Both the position numbers and the translations under genes were made by a program. Below the pieces are notes generated by a model. The model was not told the DNA's origin. It was given only the letters and a program-made list of their open reading frames with translations, and ran no database searches. A stretch of DNA of 64,000 nucleotides from Prostheceraeus crozeri (Eukaryota > Platyhelminthes > Polycladida > Euryleptidae), in assembly GCA_907163375.1 (NCBI GenBank), contig CAJQUW010001859.1:496001-560000 (forward strand), in the 5' to 3' direction. Positions 33,720-41,736 of the stretch are shown here, piece after piece (the stretch's first letter is position 1; every line of letters starts with the position of its first letter).

Positions 33720-33786
33720 TTGAAATGACTTTTCCTTGAGTTTACTATTTTGGATATTTATTTGCATTTTGATTCTTAGCCTTTTT

Positions 33787-33789
<3 letters not shown>

Positions 33790-33838
<49 letters not shown>
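33790..33838. repeat. TA microsatellite
   Basis: Pure TA tract at the right edge of PLE H, between it and the next PLE fragment. Confidence 0.95.
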
Positions 33839-33840
<2 letters not shown>

Positions 33841-33842
<2 letters not shown>

Positions 33843-33990
33843 CAGCTCTAGGATGGTACTCATGTAAAGAAATTTCAGTAGCTACGGGATAGGCTTTCAA
33901 ATGCTCACTAATTCGAGTGGCTGAGTGGCGCTTGGTAGCACCAATGTATCGCATGTATTGGTAGCACCAATGCACCACGTATATACTGTA
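33841..33990 (-). pseudogene. PLE GIY-YIG fragment I
   Basis: The minus strand encodes MRYIGATKRHSATRISEHLK then VATEISLHEYHP, the core of a GIY-YIG domain of the PLE D type (compare RYIGAT with VYIGET and RISEHLKAY with RMNEHIKGY). Only about 45 codons survive beside the TA tract. Confidence 0.65.
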
Positions 33991-34725
33991 TATATAATGT
34001 ACATTTTTTAACTGAAATGCGTTAATGATTCAATAAAAGAGACAAATTTAGTCCAATAGTATGACTTAATTCTTAAAAGACCGCAGCAGGTGTAGTATTT
34101 GTCTTGTCTGATTTAGCTATACAAGACATCCCAATTACTATGTCAAATCATTTATCAATCAAAGTACCTGCATTTTATTAACATACCATTTCTTAGTAGG
34201 ATAGATTTGGATTCAACTTTTCTAATTTGATGTGGTCGGAATCAAGTGCATTGTCAGCCCCTTGAAAAATAAGCCTTGATTAATGTAATTGTGACTATTT
34301 ACAAATAAATTGGAATATCACCGATCAAGTTTCATATTGACTCAGCAAATAGCTTTATAACTAATCATCTTTTCCTTTATTTATCTTATGTAACACGTAT
34401 CTAATCAATTTCAGTAATTGTGGAAGCTGGCTAATTAGGCAATCTGACGTCTTAATAAATTAAAATAATGCATCAGTAAAATTTCACCAAATTTCATCGG
34501 ATAATCAGTTTTGGTTTCCCAGAGAACCGTCTGATTTTCCAGAAATCACGTGGTTTTCCAGAAATCTATGGGGCTATTCAGAGAACCAGTTCGGTTTTAC
34601 AGAAACCAATTGAAAACCGTTATACCAATGGTATATTGAACTGCATAAAAAACGAGATAAAAACGAGGTTCTAAGATTTATTATTGGTGTCCATGATGAC
34701 TGAGTACATTGAATGATGCTTATGT
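33991..34725. other. Intergenic, no gene seen
   Basis: AT-rich flank of the Polinton. A small cluster of related words (TTTTCCAGAAATC, CCAGAGAACC) at 34,510-34,610 looks like a degenerate short repeat. No gene. Confidence 0.5.
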
Positions 34726-34731
34726 AATATT
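34726..34731. repeat. Polinton target-site duplication, left
   Basis: AATATT directly before the element terminus AGTAGTAAG; repeated at 57,335-57,340. Six bases is the duplication size of Polintons. Because AATATT is its own inverse, it could also be read as six more bases of terminal repeat. Confidence 0.85.
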
Positions 34732-36045
34732 AGTAGTAAGAAAACGGCGAACACTCGACCGGCGCCCCCCCCTCTGGAACGGCAGAGTGTCGTGGTCGGC
34801 CGCCGTGGTGCTTCGGGTCTGAGTCCCCCCCCCCTCTGGAACGACAGAGGTTGTAGTCTGTCGTGGTGTGCCGGCTAGGTGGGTTCACAAAATGTTCGCT
34901 GACGTCCCCCCCCCTCTGGAACGATAGAGTGTCGTGGTGGACTTGGGCGACCGCCAGGATTAGTCTTGAGGCTATAGTGTGTGATGTTTTTCGTGCAATC
35001 TGCTGAATGTTGGGTTGTAAAATGGGTTGTTTCGAGTGGAAGGAGTGGTCGGATGAGAAAACGGAGGTCGGATTCGTATTCAGCGTGAAATTCTGCATCG
35101 GTATGGTGAGTTTCAAGGCAATCGGTGAGAAAAAATTTTCAACATTTTTCGAAAAACGACAGAGTTAGAATTTGGGACGTTTTGGTGTGTAGCGTCAAAA
35201 CGAAGCATCGGATGAGAAAACGGAGGTCAGATTCGGATTCAGCGTGAAATTCTGCATCGCTATGGTGAGTTTCAAGTCAATCGGAGAGAAAAAATTTTCG
35301 CTGACGTCCCCCCCATCTGGACAGCTTGCTTCGATTTTGGCTTCCAGTGGACGGATTTTGTCGTGCGATAGCTCGTTTGAAAGCTAAGAGTGAGACAAAT
35401 TCAGTGAAAGAATCGGCTTGTTCCTATCTGTCTTCGTTCAAAAGTTAGAGCGGTTACAAGATTTTAGGTCGGAGCTCGCTCACCTGAAAAAATCCTAAGT
35501 GTCAGAGTGACTTTGTATGGGTAAAATTTTGAAAATTTTCCAAAGTGTGGAATTTCGACCTGGGACCGTCACCAAAACATTTTTCATCAAATTTTGAAAT
35601 TTCACTGACGTCCCCCCCCTGGACAGCTTGCTTCGATTTTGGCTTCCAGTGGACGGATTTTGTCGTGCGATAGCTCGTTTGAAAGCTAAGAGTGAGACAA
35701 ATTCAGTGAAAGAATCGGCTTGTTCCTATCTGTCTTCGTTCAAAAGTTAGAGCGGTTACAAGATTTTAGGTCGGAGCTCGCTCACCTGAAAAAATCCTAA
35801 GTGTCAGAGTGACTTTGTATGGGTAAAATTTTGAAAATTTTCCAAAGTGTGGAATTTCGACCTGGGACCGTCACCAAAACATTTTTCATCAAATTTTGAA
35901 ATTTCACTGACGTCCCCCCCCTCTGGACAGCTTGCTTCGATTTTGGCTTCCAGTGGACGGATTTTGTCGTGCGATAGCTCGTTTGAAAGCTAAGAGTGAG
36001 ACAAATTCAGTGAAAGAATCGGCTTGTTCCTATCTGTCTTCGTTT
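34732..36045 (+). repeat. Polinton left terminal inverted repeat with tandem units
   Basis: Outer 590 bp is unique terminal sequence with three copies of a CCCCCCCTCTGGAACG block; then come about 2.4 tandem copies of a 302-304-bp unit (landmark ACAGCTTGCT at 35,321, 35,623 and 35,927). Each unit begins at a TGACGTCCCCCCC tract. A related degenerate block continues at 36,078-36,176 just inside. Confidence 0.9.
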
Positions 36046-36186
36046 AGATGTGAGACGCCATTTAAGATTTTGGGACATTGGCGAAAAACGAGAGTTAGAA
36101 TTTGGGACGTTTTGGGCTCTAGCTTCAAAACGAAGCATCGGATTGGAAAACGGATTTCAGATTTGGAATCAGCTTGATGTTATTGT

Positions 36187-36234
36187 CCAATGAGGATCAT
36201 CATCCAATGAGAATCAAGCATTTCTTTATAAATA
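36187..36234 (+). promoter_or_regulatory. Host-type promoter: two CCAAT boxes and TATA box
   Basis: CCAAT at 36,187-36,191 and 36,204-36,208, each followed by GA, then TATAAATA at 36,227-36,234, about 105 bp before the first start codon. This is a classical RNA polymerase II promoter for the left-end gene. Polymerase B has the same layout. Confidence 0.65.
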
Positions 36235-36338
36235 GCGAGCCTTCCACAGTGAGAATCATTCCATCGTTGAATCACACGAGTGACGGACGCACATTGTCTC
36301 TCTCTCTCTCTAGTTCCCTGTTCTATTATCCAACTAAA

Positions 36339-37114
36339 ATGGTAAGTCGCTACTTCCCTCTCTCTCCTCCCTTGAACGTAAACTTAATACAATCTTTTTT
36401 CATTTTCAGGCATCTACTCCATCTGCTGCACTAGTAGGACAAAATGGCGGCCAAACGTTACAAGGTTCGCTACGATCAGATCATCTACAACTGAGGCCAG
36501 TGGAAGAAACAACCAAGGTACATAATCCTACACCGCTACAGCGTAAATTTAAACAAGTCTTGCGTTATGACGATCATGGCGTAGTACTCCAAACGGGAAT
36601 GCTCCCTTCCACGGATGTCAAGATAATGCACAATCAGTATGGGGACTACATACTGATCCCCGTGAGTCCGTACATTCGCCACCAACTTGATATTATTGAG
36701 GAGTACGTGACATTAAATATGGACATTCCTACTCCTCTTGCTCAAGAGTAGAAGGCGAGAGATGACAAGGATACTCCCTATAGAAAGATTTGGGATGGTA
36801 ATCACATTTGCCTACCGGTATCACATTGGTGTACTTACTATAAGAAGGATGGAGATCAGTCAATACCCATCAGATGCGATGAGCTCGGAGAAGGTACTTG
36901 GGATATCCTTTTCAAAGTGAATGGGCTATATTATGGTCGACACAAAGATAATAAAATAGCCTCTCTCTCCATGCATATGGAATCCATCCTATATATTCCG
37001 AAACCACCCAACGTGGACGACATAATTGATCAAATCCTTAACAGCAGTGGTACGAAGCGCAAGTCGGAGAAGAATGCTACATCAAAACGCAAATCAAAGA
37101 AGGAGAATTACTAG
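36339..37114 (+). CDS. Unrecognised Polinton left-end gene (possible DNA-binding protein)
   Basis: First gene inside the left terminal repeat. The ATG at 36,339-36,341 is followed at once by a donor (GTAAGTCG), and a pyrimidine-rich acceptor ends at 36,409, giving a 68-bp intron and a second exon that begins GCATCTACT. The product starts with a small, Ser/Ala-rich segment, then VLRYDDHGVVLQTGMLPS and YILIPVSPYIRHQ, and near its end VNGLYYGRHKDNKIASLSMH then a lysine-rich tail (KRKSEKNATSKRKSKKENY). The alternating strands around NGLYYG-x-SLSMH vaguely recall OB-type ssDNA-binding proteins, which Polintons need, but I cannot assign it. The region may contain a break. Its promoter suggests early expression. 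Confidence 0.5.
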
Positions 37115-37274
37115 TCCTTTCCTAACTCTACCCTATGACAATTCGCTTATGTGCTTTGAGTGTCGTAGACGTGGTCTTATTAGATACATTTTACTTCTTC
37201 GTTGCCATCATATCATTTGTGTATTTTGTCGTGAAAAGCATCGATGTAATTCTTCATTTTGTAATATGTTATAG
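37074..37274 (+). CDS. Small RING-like cysteine protein
   Basis: A short frame overlapping the end of the previous gene. From an internal ATG at 37,149 it encodes a compact cysteine/histidine module: MCFECRRRG, then LLRCHHIICVFCREKHRC and a final NSSFC. Spacing C-x2-C ... C-H-H-x2-C-x2-C ... C-x4-C resembles a minimal RING finger. RING proteins act as ubiquitin ligases or binding platforms. A second RING-like protein lies at 38,358. The start is uncertain (37,074 or 37,149). Function is inferred only from the cysteine pattern. Confidence 0.45.
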   Translation: MLHQNANQRRRITSPFLTLPYDNSLMCFECRRRGLIRYILLLRCHHIICVFCREKHRCNSSFCNML

Positions 37275-37308
37275 AACGTTTCCTTAGATGTGTAAATTTC
37301 CGTTTTAG

Positions 37309-37857
37309 GCTTCTATCATCATTTTTATGGATTGTGAGGGTGAACCTGTACAGGAGCTCAGTGCTATTGCTATGAACAATTGGACATATCAGATTGTCAG
37401 TGTCTATCATCAACATGCCAACTGCAGTCCCAATGTTGATCAATGGGCGAGAAAACACATTCATGGACTTAATCTGAAATATTTGCAAGACTATGGCTTT
37501 TCTTGTGAGAGTGCTCTTCTTATTGACTTTAAACGATGGTTAGCTGCTTTCAATGTTATACGCATCTTTTGTAATAATCCTGGTAAGGAGAGGAAAGTAT
37601 TTCCCAATCTAGTCATTAATGATATTTTGCTCCCACCTTGGGATAGTAGAGTGAATCAACATTATCATGAAGTCACGAAACGTTTTAAGGATTTGTGTGT
37701 TCCTATTTTGTCTGTTCGTTGTAGTAGCTACGTTCATAACCAATGCTTCTTTCCTCCTTACCTCAACACTGCCAAAGTCCTGTATGGTTATCATTGCTCG
37801 CTGTATGATAGTTATCAGCTGTATCTATTTTATCTCTTTCAAACCATTGATTTATAA
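37309..37857 (+). CDS. DEDDh-type 3'-5' exonuclease-like protein
   Basis: From the ATG at 37,327 (176 residues) three exonuclease motifs are visible: DCEG at residues 2-5 (D-x-E, ExoI), HIHGLNLKYLQDYG at 44-57 (the usual segment after the first subdomain in RNase T/DnaQ relatives), FCNNPGKE near 81-88 (ExoII region) and YHCSLYDSY with H156-x4-D161 (ExoIII of the H type). Motif I normally sits at the end of a beta strand, and the bases just upstream encode such a strand (ASIIIF) directly after an acceptor-like TTCCGTTTTAG ending at 37,308, so coding probably begins at 37,309 through splicing from an upstream ATG exon. Likely role: proofreading or nucleic-acid trimming. It lies in the presumed early block. 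Confidence 0.6.
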   Translation, partial: ASIIIFMDCEGEPVQELSAIAMNNWTYQIVSVYHQHANCSPNVDQWARKHIHGLNLKYLQDYGFSCESALLIDFKRWLAAFNVIRIFCNNPGKERKVFPNLVINDILLPPWDSRVNQHYHEVTKRFKDLCVPILSVRCSSYVHNQCFFPPYLNTAKVLYGYHCSLYDSYQLYLFYLFQTIDL

Positions 37858-37913
37858 TGCATGCTTGTTACCGTTATTCAATAAATGTTACTATGAGAAG
37901 AGTTGTTGTTTTC

Positions 37914-37921
37914 ATGCAATG
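37914..37921 (+). promoter_or_regulatory. TATGCAAA-like element (near match)
   Basis: ATGCAATG starting 31 bp before the start codon at 37,945; one base off the ATGCAAA consensus seen before other units of the element. Confidence 0.35.
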
Positions 37922-37944
37922 GATGGGTTAGGTAAAGGGCGATC

Positions 37945-38355
37945 ATGTCTTTCTCAAACGACTGCGGAACATTACGTTTTCATAGGCAAAGTTTAAAAGG
38001 AGCTGTTCAAGATTATGTGATAAAATTTCATAAAGATGAGACCGACATCGAAGCAGTGGTCGATGATGCTAGCACTCTATTTCTAGAATTAATGAATACA
38101 TTCTCTGATAGCATTATCATGGCGCGATTAGTTGCGAAAATTAAGTTTAGTCATTTTGGAAAGGAAGAGGTGGAAAGTCGCTCTTTCCATTTTGCTTCTT
38201 ACACAATGGAAGTGGTAGATCACCCCCAAGAATTTTTTAAAAGACATATGATAAAAATTGCTGAACGTCTTAACGCATTTAACCATCATGGTAGCAGTCT
38301 AGTGATTGAAGCGATTTCAGATATTCACATTCAACTTTCCATAAAGAAAAATTGA
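37945..38355 (+). CDS. Stand-alone relative of the polymerase N-terminal domain
   Basis: 136 residues. The segment LFLELMNTFSDSIIMARLVAKI, then RSFHFASYTMEVVDHPQEFF and HGSSLVIEAISDIHIQLS, lines up without large gaps with residues about 145-250 of the element's own polymerase B (LFNNLDNFRMKALIYLKI ... FHIPSSPATEVVDYESW ... DSGLVFDGIESALFKITL). Shared features are the hydrophobic LxKI(K) strand, the E-V-V-D-x-x-x-x-(F/W) turn and the SxLVxxxI-x-x-x-x-x-I block. It therefore looks like a separate protein built from the polymerase's N-terminal module, perhaps a replication or packaging adaptor. I know of no established function. The start is the ATG at 37,945, preceded by a near-consensus promoter element. 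Confidence 0.6.
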   Translation: MSFSNDCGTLRFHRQSLKGAVQDYVIKFHKDETDIEAVVDDASTLFLELMNTFSDSIIMARLVAKIKFSHFGKEEVESRSFHFASYTMEVVDHPQEFFKRHMIKIAERLNAFNHHGSSLVIEAISDIHIQLSIKKN

Positions 38356-38357
38356 AA

Positions 38358-38681
38358 ATGCAGTGGTACTTGATTGTAGCACAACTGGTTTTCGAGCTAT
38401 GTCTGCTCACTCTCGAAGTATATTCCTTCTGTACATGCGTCTATTATTTAGAAAAGGCTAGCAAATTCATATCTTCAAAAAGACTTGCTATAGACATCAG
38501 TAACGGTGAAACTATGTGTTGCGATGTATGTAAGCGAAAGGATGGAAATGAAAAGCGCATCTTCAAGAGATGTAAGCATGCTTTTTGTCAACGCTGTTTC
38601 ATACGTAATTGCATTCAACTTTGCCAATGTAACCACTGTGATATTGCTCATTTCGAGTGTCACTTATGTCGCAATAGTTAG
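38358..38681 (+). CDS. Membrane-anchored RING-like protein
   Basis: Starts at the ATG two bases after the previous stop. Residues 2-25 (QWYLIVAQLVFELCLLTLEV) form a transmembrane or signal-anchor helix; residues about 50-107 form a RING-like finger: MCCDVCKRKDGNEKRIF, RCKHAFCQRCFIRNC, then CQCNHCD and ECHLCRNS, i.e. C-x2-C ... C-x-H-x2-C-x2-C ... C-x2-C. This architecture is that of membrane-bound ubiquitin ligases such as those used by DNA viruses to remove host surface proteins. That role is an inference; only the helix and the cysteines are seen. Confidence 0.6.
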   Translation: MQWYLIVAQLVFELCLLTLEVYSFCTCVYYLEKASKFISSKRLAIDISNGETMCCDVCKRKDGNEKRIFKRCKHAFCQRCFIRNCIQLCQCNHCDIAHFECHLCRNS

Positions 38682-38686
38682 TACCT

Positions 38687-38694
38687 ATGCAAAT
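38687..38694 (+). promoter_or_regulatory. TATGCAAA element before pX-like gene
   Basis: CTATGCAAAT; the ATGCAAAT core starts 46 bp before the ATG at 38,733, in the short gap after the RING gene. Confidence 0.55.
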
Positions 38695-38732
38695 GTGGTA
38701 AAGATAGGTTTTAGCAAAGACTAACACGGAAA

Positions 38733-39089
38733 ATGGCGAAACGTAAAATGACGAAACGTAAAAGTCAAAAGTTTTCTTCAGCCATTCAAGCTCTCCGACG
38801 AATGAAAGCAAATCAGCGATACAATGCTATACGACATGCTAACGATAAATTCATTTGTGAAATTATTTCTCATGTGAGGAAGTTGAGGACGAAGAAATTA
38901 GCGCCAAAACAACGAAAGTTACTTAAGCGATATGCTACGAAATTGCGTTTCATCTCCAATCCTAAAGTTACCCTTCAAAGAAAGAGGAAAACTCTAACAC
39001 AAAAGGGCGGTTTCCTTTCAGCAATACTTCCAATGATAGCTCCTGCCGTGGGCAACCTATTGGGTAATATCTTTGGCTCTAAGCGTTAA
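38733..39089 (+). CDS. Basic membrane-active core-type protein (pX/pVI-like)
   Basis: 118 residues, strongly basic (KRKMTKRKSQKF ... RKLRTKKLAPKQRKLLKRYA) with a C-terminal glycine-rich hydrophobic segment GGFLSAILPMIAPAVGNLLG then NIFGSKR. Small proteins with a K/R-rich body and such an amphipathic tail recur in Polintons and adintoviruses, where they are compared to adenoviral core or membrane-lytic proteins. Position just before the packaging ATPase fits a virion component. The family assignment rests on composition and context. The start is the ATG at 38,733. Confidence 0.5.
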   Translation: MAKRKMTKRKSQKFSSAIQALRRMKANQRYNAIRHANDKFICEIISHVRKLRTKKLAPKQRKLLKRYATKLRFISNPKVTLQRKRKTLTQKGGFLSAILPMIAPAVGNLLGNIFGSKR

Positions 39090-39091
39090 TT

Positions 39092-39099
39092 ATGCAAAT
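39092..39099 (+). promoter_or_regulatory. TATGCAAA element before ATPase unit
   Basis: TTATGCAAATG; ATGCAAAT starts 29 bp before the ATG at 39,121, immediately after the stop of the preceding gene. Confidence 0.6.
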
Positions 39100-39120
39100 G
39101 TTGAATCTCAAAGTAATAAA

Positions 39121-39738
39121 ATGGATTTCAGACTTCAATGTGATAAAGTTCTGACTGTATCAGGTCCATCTCATGCAAGTAAAACTGTTTTCACGCTGAA
39201 TTTATTGGATAAAAGAAGGGAGTTGTTTAAGGAACCTATCAATCGAGTGATTTGGTGCTATGGTATTTATCAACCGTCGCTGTTTCAGGAATTGCAAAGT
39301 CGCAACTTTATTCGACATGAAGGAATTATTCCAGTGGATAAACTTCAGTCTAATGATGTTGTTGTATTGGATGATTTATTAAAAGAAAGTAAGAATTCAA
39401 AAGATGTTACAGATATGTTCACTCGCGCAGCACACCATAAAAGGTGCTTTATCATCTATATCACACAAAATTTGTTTCCTGATGGAAAAGAAGCTCGTAC
39501 ACGAAACCTGAATACACACTATTATGCTATTTTCAAGAATCCGCGAGATAAAAGTCAATTTGAAATTTTAGCGCGACAAGTTGCACCCAGAGGATCAAAA
39601 GCCTTCATTGAAATTTTTCAAGCAGCTACTGAAAAACCATACGGTTACTTATTCATTGACTTTACGCAAGAGTGTCCGGAAGAATTTAGATTTCGAAGTG
39701 ATATTTTGAAAACTCCCATGATTATCTACAAACTATGA
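39121..39738 (+). CDS. Genome-packaging ATPase (FtsK/HerA type)
   Basis: 205 residues from the ATG at 39,121. Walker A is SGPSHASKT (residues 14-22, G-x4-x-K-T), and Walker B is DVVVLDDLL near 79-87. ITQNLFPDGKEARTRNLNTH corresponds to the sensor/arginine region of Polinton packaging ATPases. Members of this A32-like family pump the genome into preformed capsids and are a hallmark of Polintons. Length matches the family (about 200-250). The stop overlaps the next start (ATGA at 39,735). The promoter-like motif 29 bp upstream favours this start. Confidence 0.85.
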   Translation: MDFRLQCDKVLTVSGPSHASKTVFTLNLLDKRRELFKEPINRVIWCYGIYQPSLFQELQSRNFIRHEGIIPVDKLQSNDVVVLDDLLKESKNSKDVTDMFTRAAHHKRCFIIYITQNLFPDGKEARTRNLNTHYYAIFKNPRDKSQFEILARQVAPRGSKAFIEIFQAATEKPYGYLFIDFTQECPEEFRFRSDILKTPMIIYKL

Positions 39739-40427
39739 GTTCTTATTCTCGCATGATTGTTATTCCTCAGGATGAATATGTACAATTGACTGCCATGCAG
39801 CAAGTAAAGCAACCTCTTGCAAATCAAATGTATAGGAAAGAAATAGATTATCAGCAAAATGTTCACATCAAAGATCCACATCGTGCTGTATTATTACAAT
39901 CGGAAACTGTTGAGCAATTGAAAAACTTGAAGAATAAGATGCGTGACTCTGTATCGACTGCTACACCTTTAGCATCTCGCGCACATGCCATATCTCTTTT
40001 CAACAGTATTGAACCCCATCTCAATGTAAATGATAGAGGAGAAATCATTACAGATGAAAATAAAGTGATTGATGCTTCACGTTATGAAGACTTGATTCAG
40101 TATGCGACACGTAGAAAGCGCCGTCAGGGCTATGTTCCACCTGGTTGGTCATACTTTCTTAAACTATTGAAAAAGCATAATGTGCCAAAATTTGCTTTAA
40201 ATAATGAGAAATTGAAAGAACTTGATTCAACAGTGGCTACTACTCCAATGCTTCAGGCGATGAAAATGCCAACAAATTGGTTTAAGACGTCACCTGCTAC
40301 ATCCCCTCCCACACTCACTAAGCAAACAAGAGGAAGAACTCGACGTAGATCTACATCGCCACTAAAACTGGTAAAAGGAAAACGTAAAACAGCTCCTCCT
40401 AGGAAATACATGTTCTCAGACTATTAA
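39735..40427 (+). CDS. Conserved Polinton protein of unknown function
   Basis: 230 residues, overlapping the ATPase stop by four bases. It opens SYSRMIVIPQDEYVQL, a start reminiscent of proteins found next to the ATPase in other Polintons, has a mid-region with DASRYEDLIQYATRRKRRQG, PPGWSYFLKLLKKHNVPKFA and ends in a basic tail (RGRTRRRSTSP ... RKYMFSDY). The R/K-rich C-terminus suggests nucleic-acid contact inside the virion. I cannot name its fold. Confidence 0.6.
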   Translation: MSSYSRMIVIPQDEYVQLTAMQQVKQPLANQMYRKEIDYQQNVHIKDPHRAVLLQSETVEQLKNLKNKMRDSVSTATPLASRAHAISLFNSIEPHLNVNDRGEIITDENKVIDASRYEDLIQYATRRKRRQGYVPPGWSYFLKLLKKHNVPKFALNNEKLKELDSTVATTPMLQAMKMPTNWFKTSPATSPPTLTKQTRGRTRRRSTSPLKLVKGKRKTAPPRKYMFSDY

Positions 40428-40428
40428 T

Positions 40429-40644
40429 ATGAAGCAGATGTGTTGCTTGCCATGTAATGAGCCGCCAGAGGTGAATGTCGTTGTCACTTGCACTTGCTGC
40501 GCCAGCTCTCATAATGAAACCCCTAAGCAATGTGAACACGATCGCAAAACCGCTAAAGCTAAATGCTGCAGTTGTTGTAAATGTAGAAAGGCAAGAAAAC
40601 AAAAAGATGAGAAGGAGGAAAAAGAGTCAGTCGTCATCGACTGA
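40429..40644 (+). CDS. Small cysteine-rich protein
   Basis: 71 residues beginning one base after the previous stop. Fourteen or so cysteines in clusters (MCCLPCNEPPEV, VTCTCCASSHNE, CEHDRK, KCCSCCKCRKARK) followed by a K/E-rich tail. The pattern suggests a metal-binding or disulphide-rich peptide; no family is recognised. Its end overlaps the start of the integrase gene in another frame, so one of the two starts may be regulated by re-initiation. Conservation in other Polintons would be needed to call it a gene with certainty. Confidence 0.4.
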   Translation: MKQMCCLPCNEPPEVNVVVTCTCCASSHNETPKQCEHDRKTAKAKCCSCCKCRKARKQKDEKEEKESVVID

Positions 40645-41695
40645 ACGTTTGAAGTCAATCTATTATGATGTAAAACATCCGGCAGGATTTGCATCTATCA
40701 AGAAATTATCAAAAGCGAGTGGTCTTCCACAATCACAAGTGAAACGATGGTTAAAGGGTCAGGCTACCTATACACTCCACAAACAAGCGAAGAAGAAGTA
40801 CCGCACCCGCCATTATATTGTTCATGACATCGATGAACAGTGGCAAGCAGATTTGTGTGATGTTGCCTCCATTTCAAAACATAACTCGGGCAATAATTTT
40901 ATTTTAACCGTCATTGATATTTTCTCGCGTTATGCGTGGGCTCAACCTTTAAAAACTAAAGAAGGGAAAGGAGTAGCAAAAGCATTCCAAACAATTTTTC
41001 GAGAAGGTCGCATTCCAAAAAGAATTCAGAGTGATCAAGGAAAAGAGTTTGAAAATCAGCATGTGACAAGATTATTTGAGAGGCATGACATTGAGTTGTT
41101 TAGTGTAAAGAGCGCTTATAAAGCTGCACTCGTTGAACGTTTTAATCGCACATTAAAAAATCGCTTGTGGCGACATTTTACTGCCAACTTGACACAAAAT
41201 TGGACAAAGGTTCTACAAGATACACTCCATGCCTACAATCACTCTATCCATCGTTCTATTGGACTCAGACCAGTAGATGTAAATGCTGACAATGTAGATA
41301 AAGTGCGCGAATCATTCCAACGTAAACGCACTCATGTGAAAAGTGATGTGAAAATTGGTGATAAAGTTCGTATCTCAAAAGTGAAAAGTGTTTTTGCTAA
41401 AGGGTACCTCCCGAATTGGACAGAGGAGGTATTTACAGTATCAAGGATTAATCAAAAAGACTCTCCGACCACCTACAAGTTGAAAGATTACGATAATGAT
41501 GAAATTGAGGGTAGCTTTTACCGCGATGAGATTGAGGTAGTCACTGAAAGTGAAACATATTTGGTAGAGAAAATCATTCGATGCAAAAAACGGCAAGGTG
41601 AAGAATGGTGTCTTGTTAAATGGACTGGTTATCCTTCAAGTATGAACTCTTGGATGCGTCGTGCCGACATCTTTCATCTAAGTGATCGACAGTGA
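40607..41695 (+). CDS. Polinton integrase with chromodomain
   Basis: About 362 residues from the ATG at 40,607 (an upstream ATG at 40,514 is possible). After a basic N-terminus with a helix-turn-helix-like segment (ASIKKLSKASGLPQSQVKRW) comes the rve integrase core: WQADLCDV (first aspartate, near 82-85), IQSDQGKEF (second, 143) and ALVERFNRTLK (glutamate 177). A linker with GDKVRISK leads to a C-terminal chromodomain, YLVEKIIRCKKRQGEEWCLV then KWTGYPSSMNSW. The enzyme inserts the element; the chromodomain may steer it to methylated histones. Retroviral-type integrase plus chromodomain is standard for Polintons and explains the 6-bp duplication. It follows the ATPase unit closely and probably shares its transcript. 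Confidence 0.9.
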   Translation: MRRRKKSQSSSTERLKSIYYDVKHPAGFASIKKLSKASGLPQSQVKRWLKGQATYTLHKQAKKKYRTRHYIVHDIDEQWQADLCDVASISKHNSGNNFILTVIDIFSRYAWAQPLKTKEGKGVAKAFQTIFREGRIPKRIQSDQGKEFENQHVTRLFERHDIELFSVKSAYKAALVERFNRTLKNRLWRHFTANLTQNWTKVLQDTLHAYNHSIHRSIGLRPVDVNADNVDKVRESFQRKRTHVKSDVKIGDKVRISKVKSVFAKGYLPNWTEEVFTVSRINQKDSPTTYKLKDYDNDEIEGSFYRDEIEVVTESETYLVEKIIRCKKRQGEEWCLVKWTGYPSSMNSWMRRADIFHLSDRQ

Positions 41696-41698
41696 TTC

Positions 41699-41706
41699 AT
41701 GCAAAG
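41699..41706 (+). promoter_or_regulatory. TATGCAAA-like element before capsid unit
   Basis: TCATGCAAAG; ATGCAAAG starts 38 bp before the ATG at 41,737, right after the integrase stop. Confidence 0.55.
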
Positions 41707-41736
41707 TTGTAACTAACAATGTTTAGGGTTTGAGCT

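Larger units (their letters stand above)
31831..33757 (+). mobile_element. Penelope-like element H with 200-bp inverted arms
   Basis: Plus-strand PLE whose inverted arms (31,831-32,032 and 33,560-33,757) each contain the very end of the protein (IRLLNPPLND) and the 3' non-coding region. The reverse transcriptase is at 32,013-32,960; a linker and GIY-YIG nuclease follow in other frames (33,012-33,302 and about 33,310-33,500, with VGQTG and RLTVHRQQIS). It is 5' truncated and carries several frame breaks. Confidence 0.85.

Noticed and set aside
40475-40606. Upstream extension of the integrase frame
   Set aside because: It overlaps the cysteine-rich frame and has no recognisable domain; the ATG at 40,607 already includes the whole integrase.
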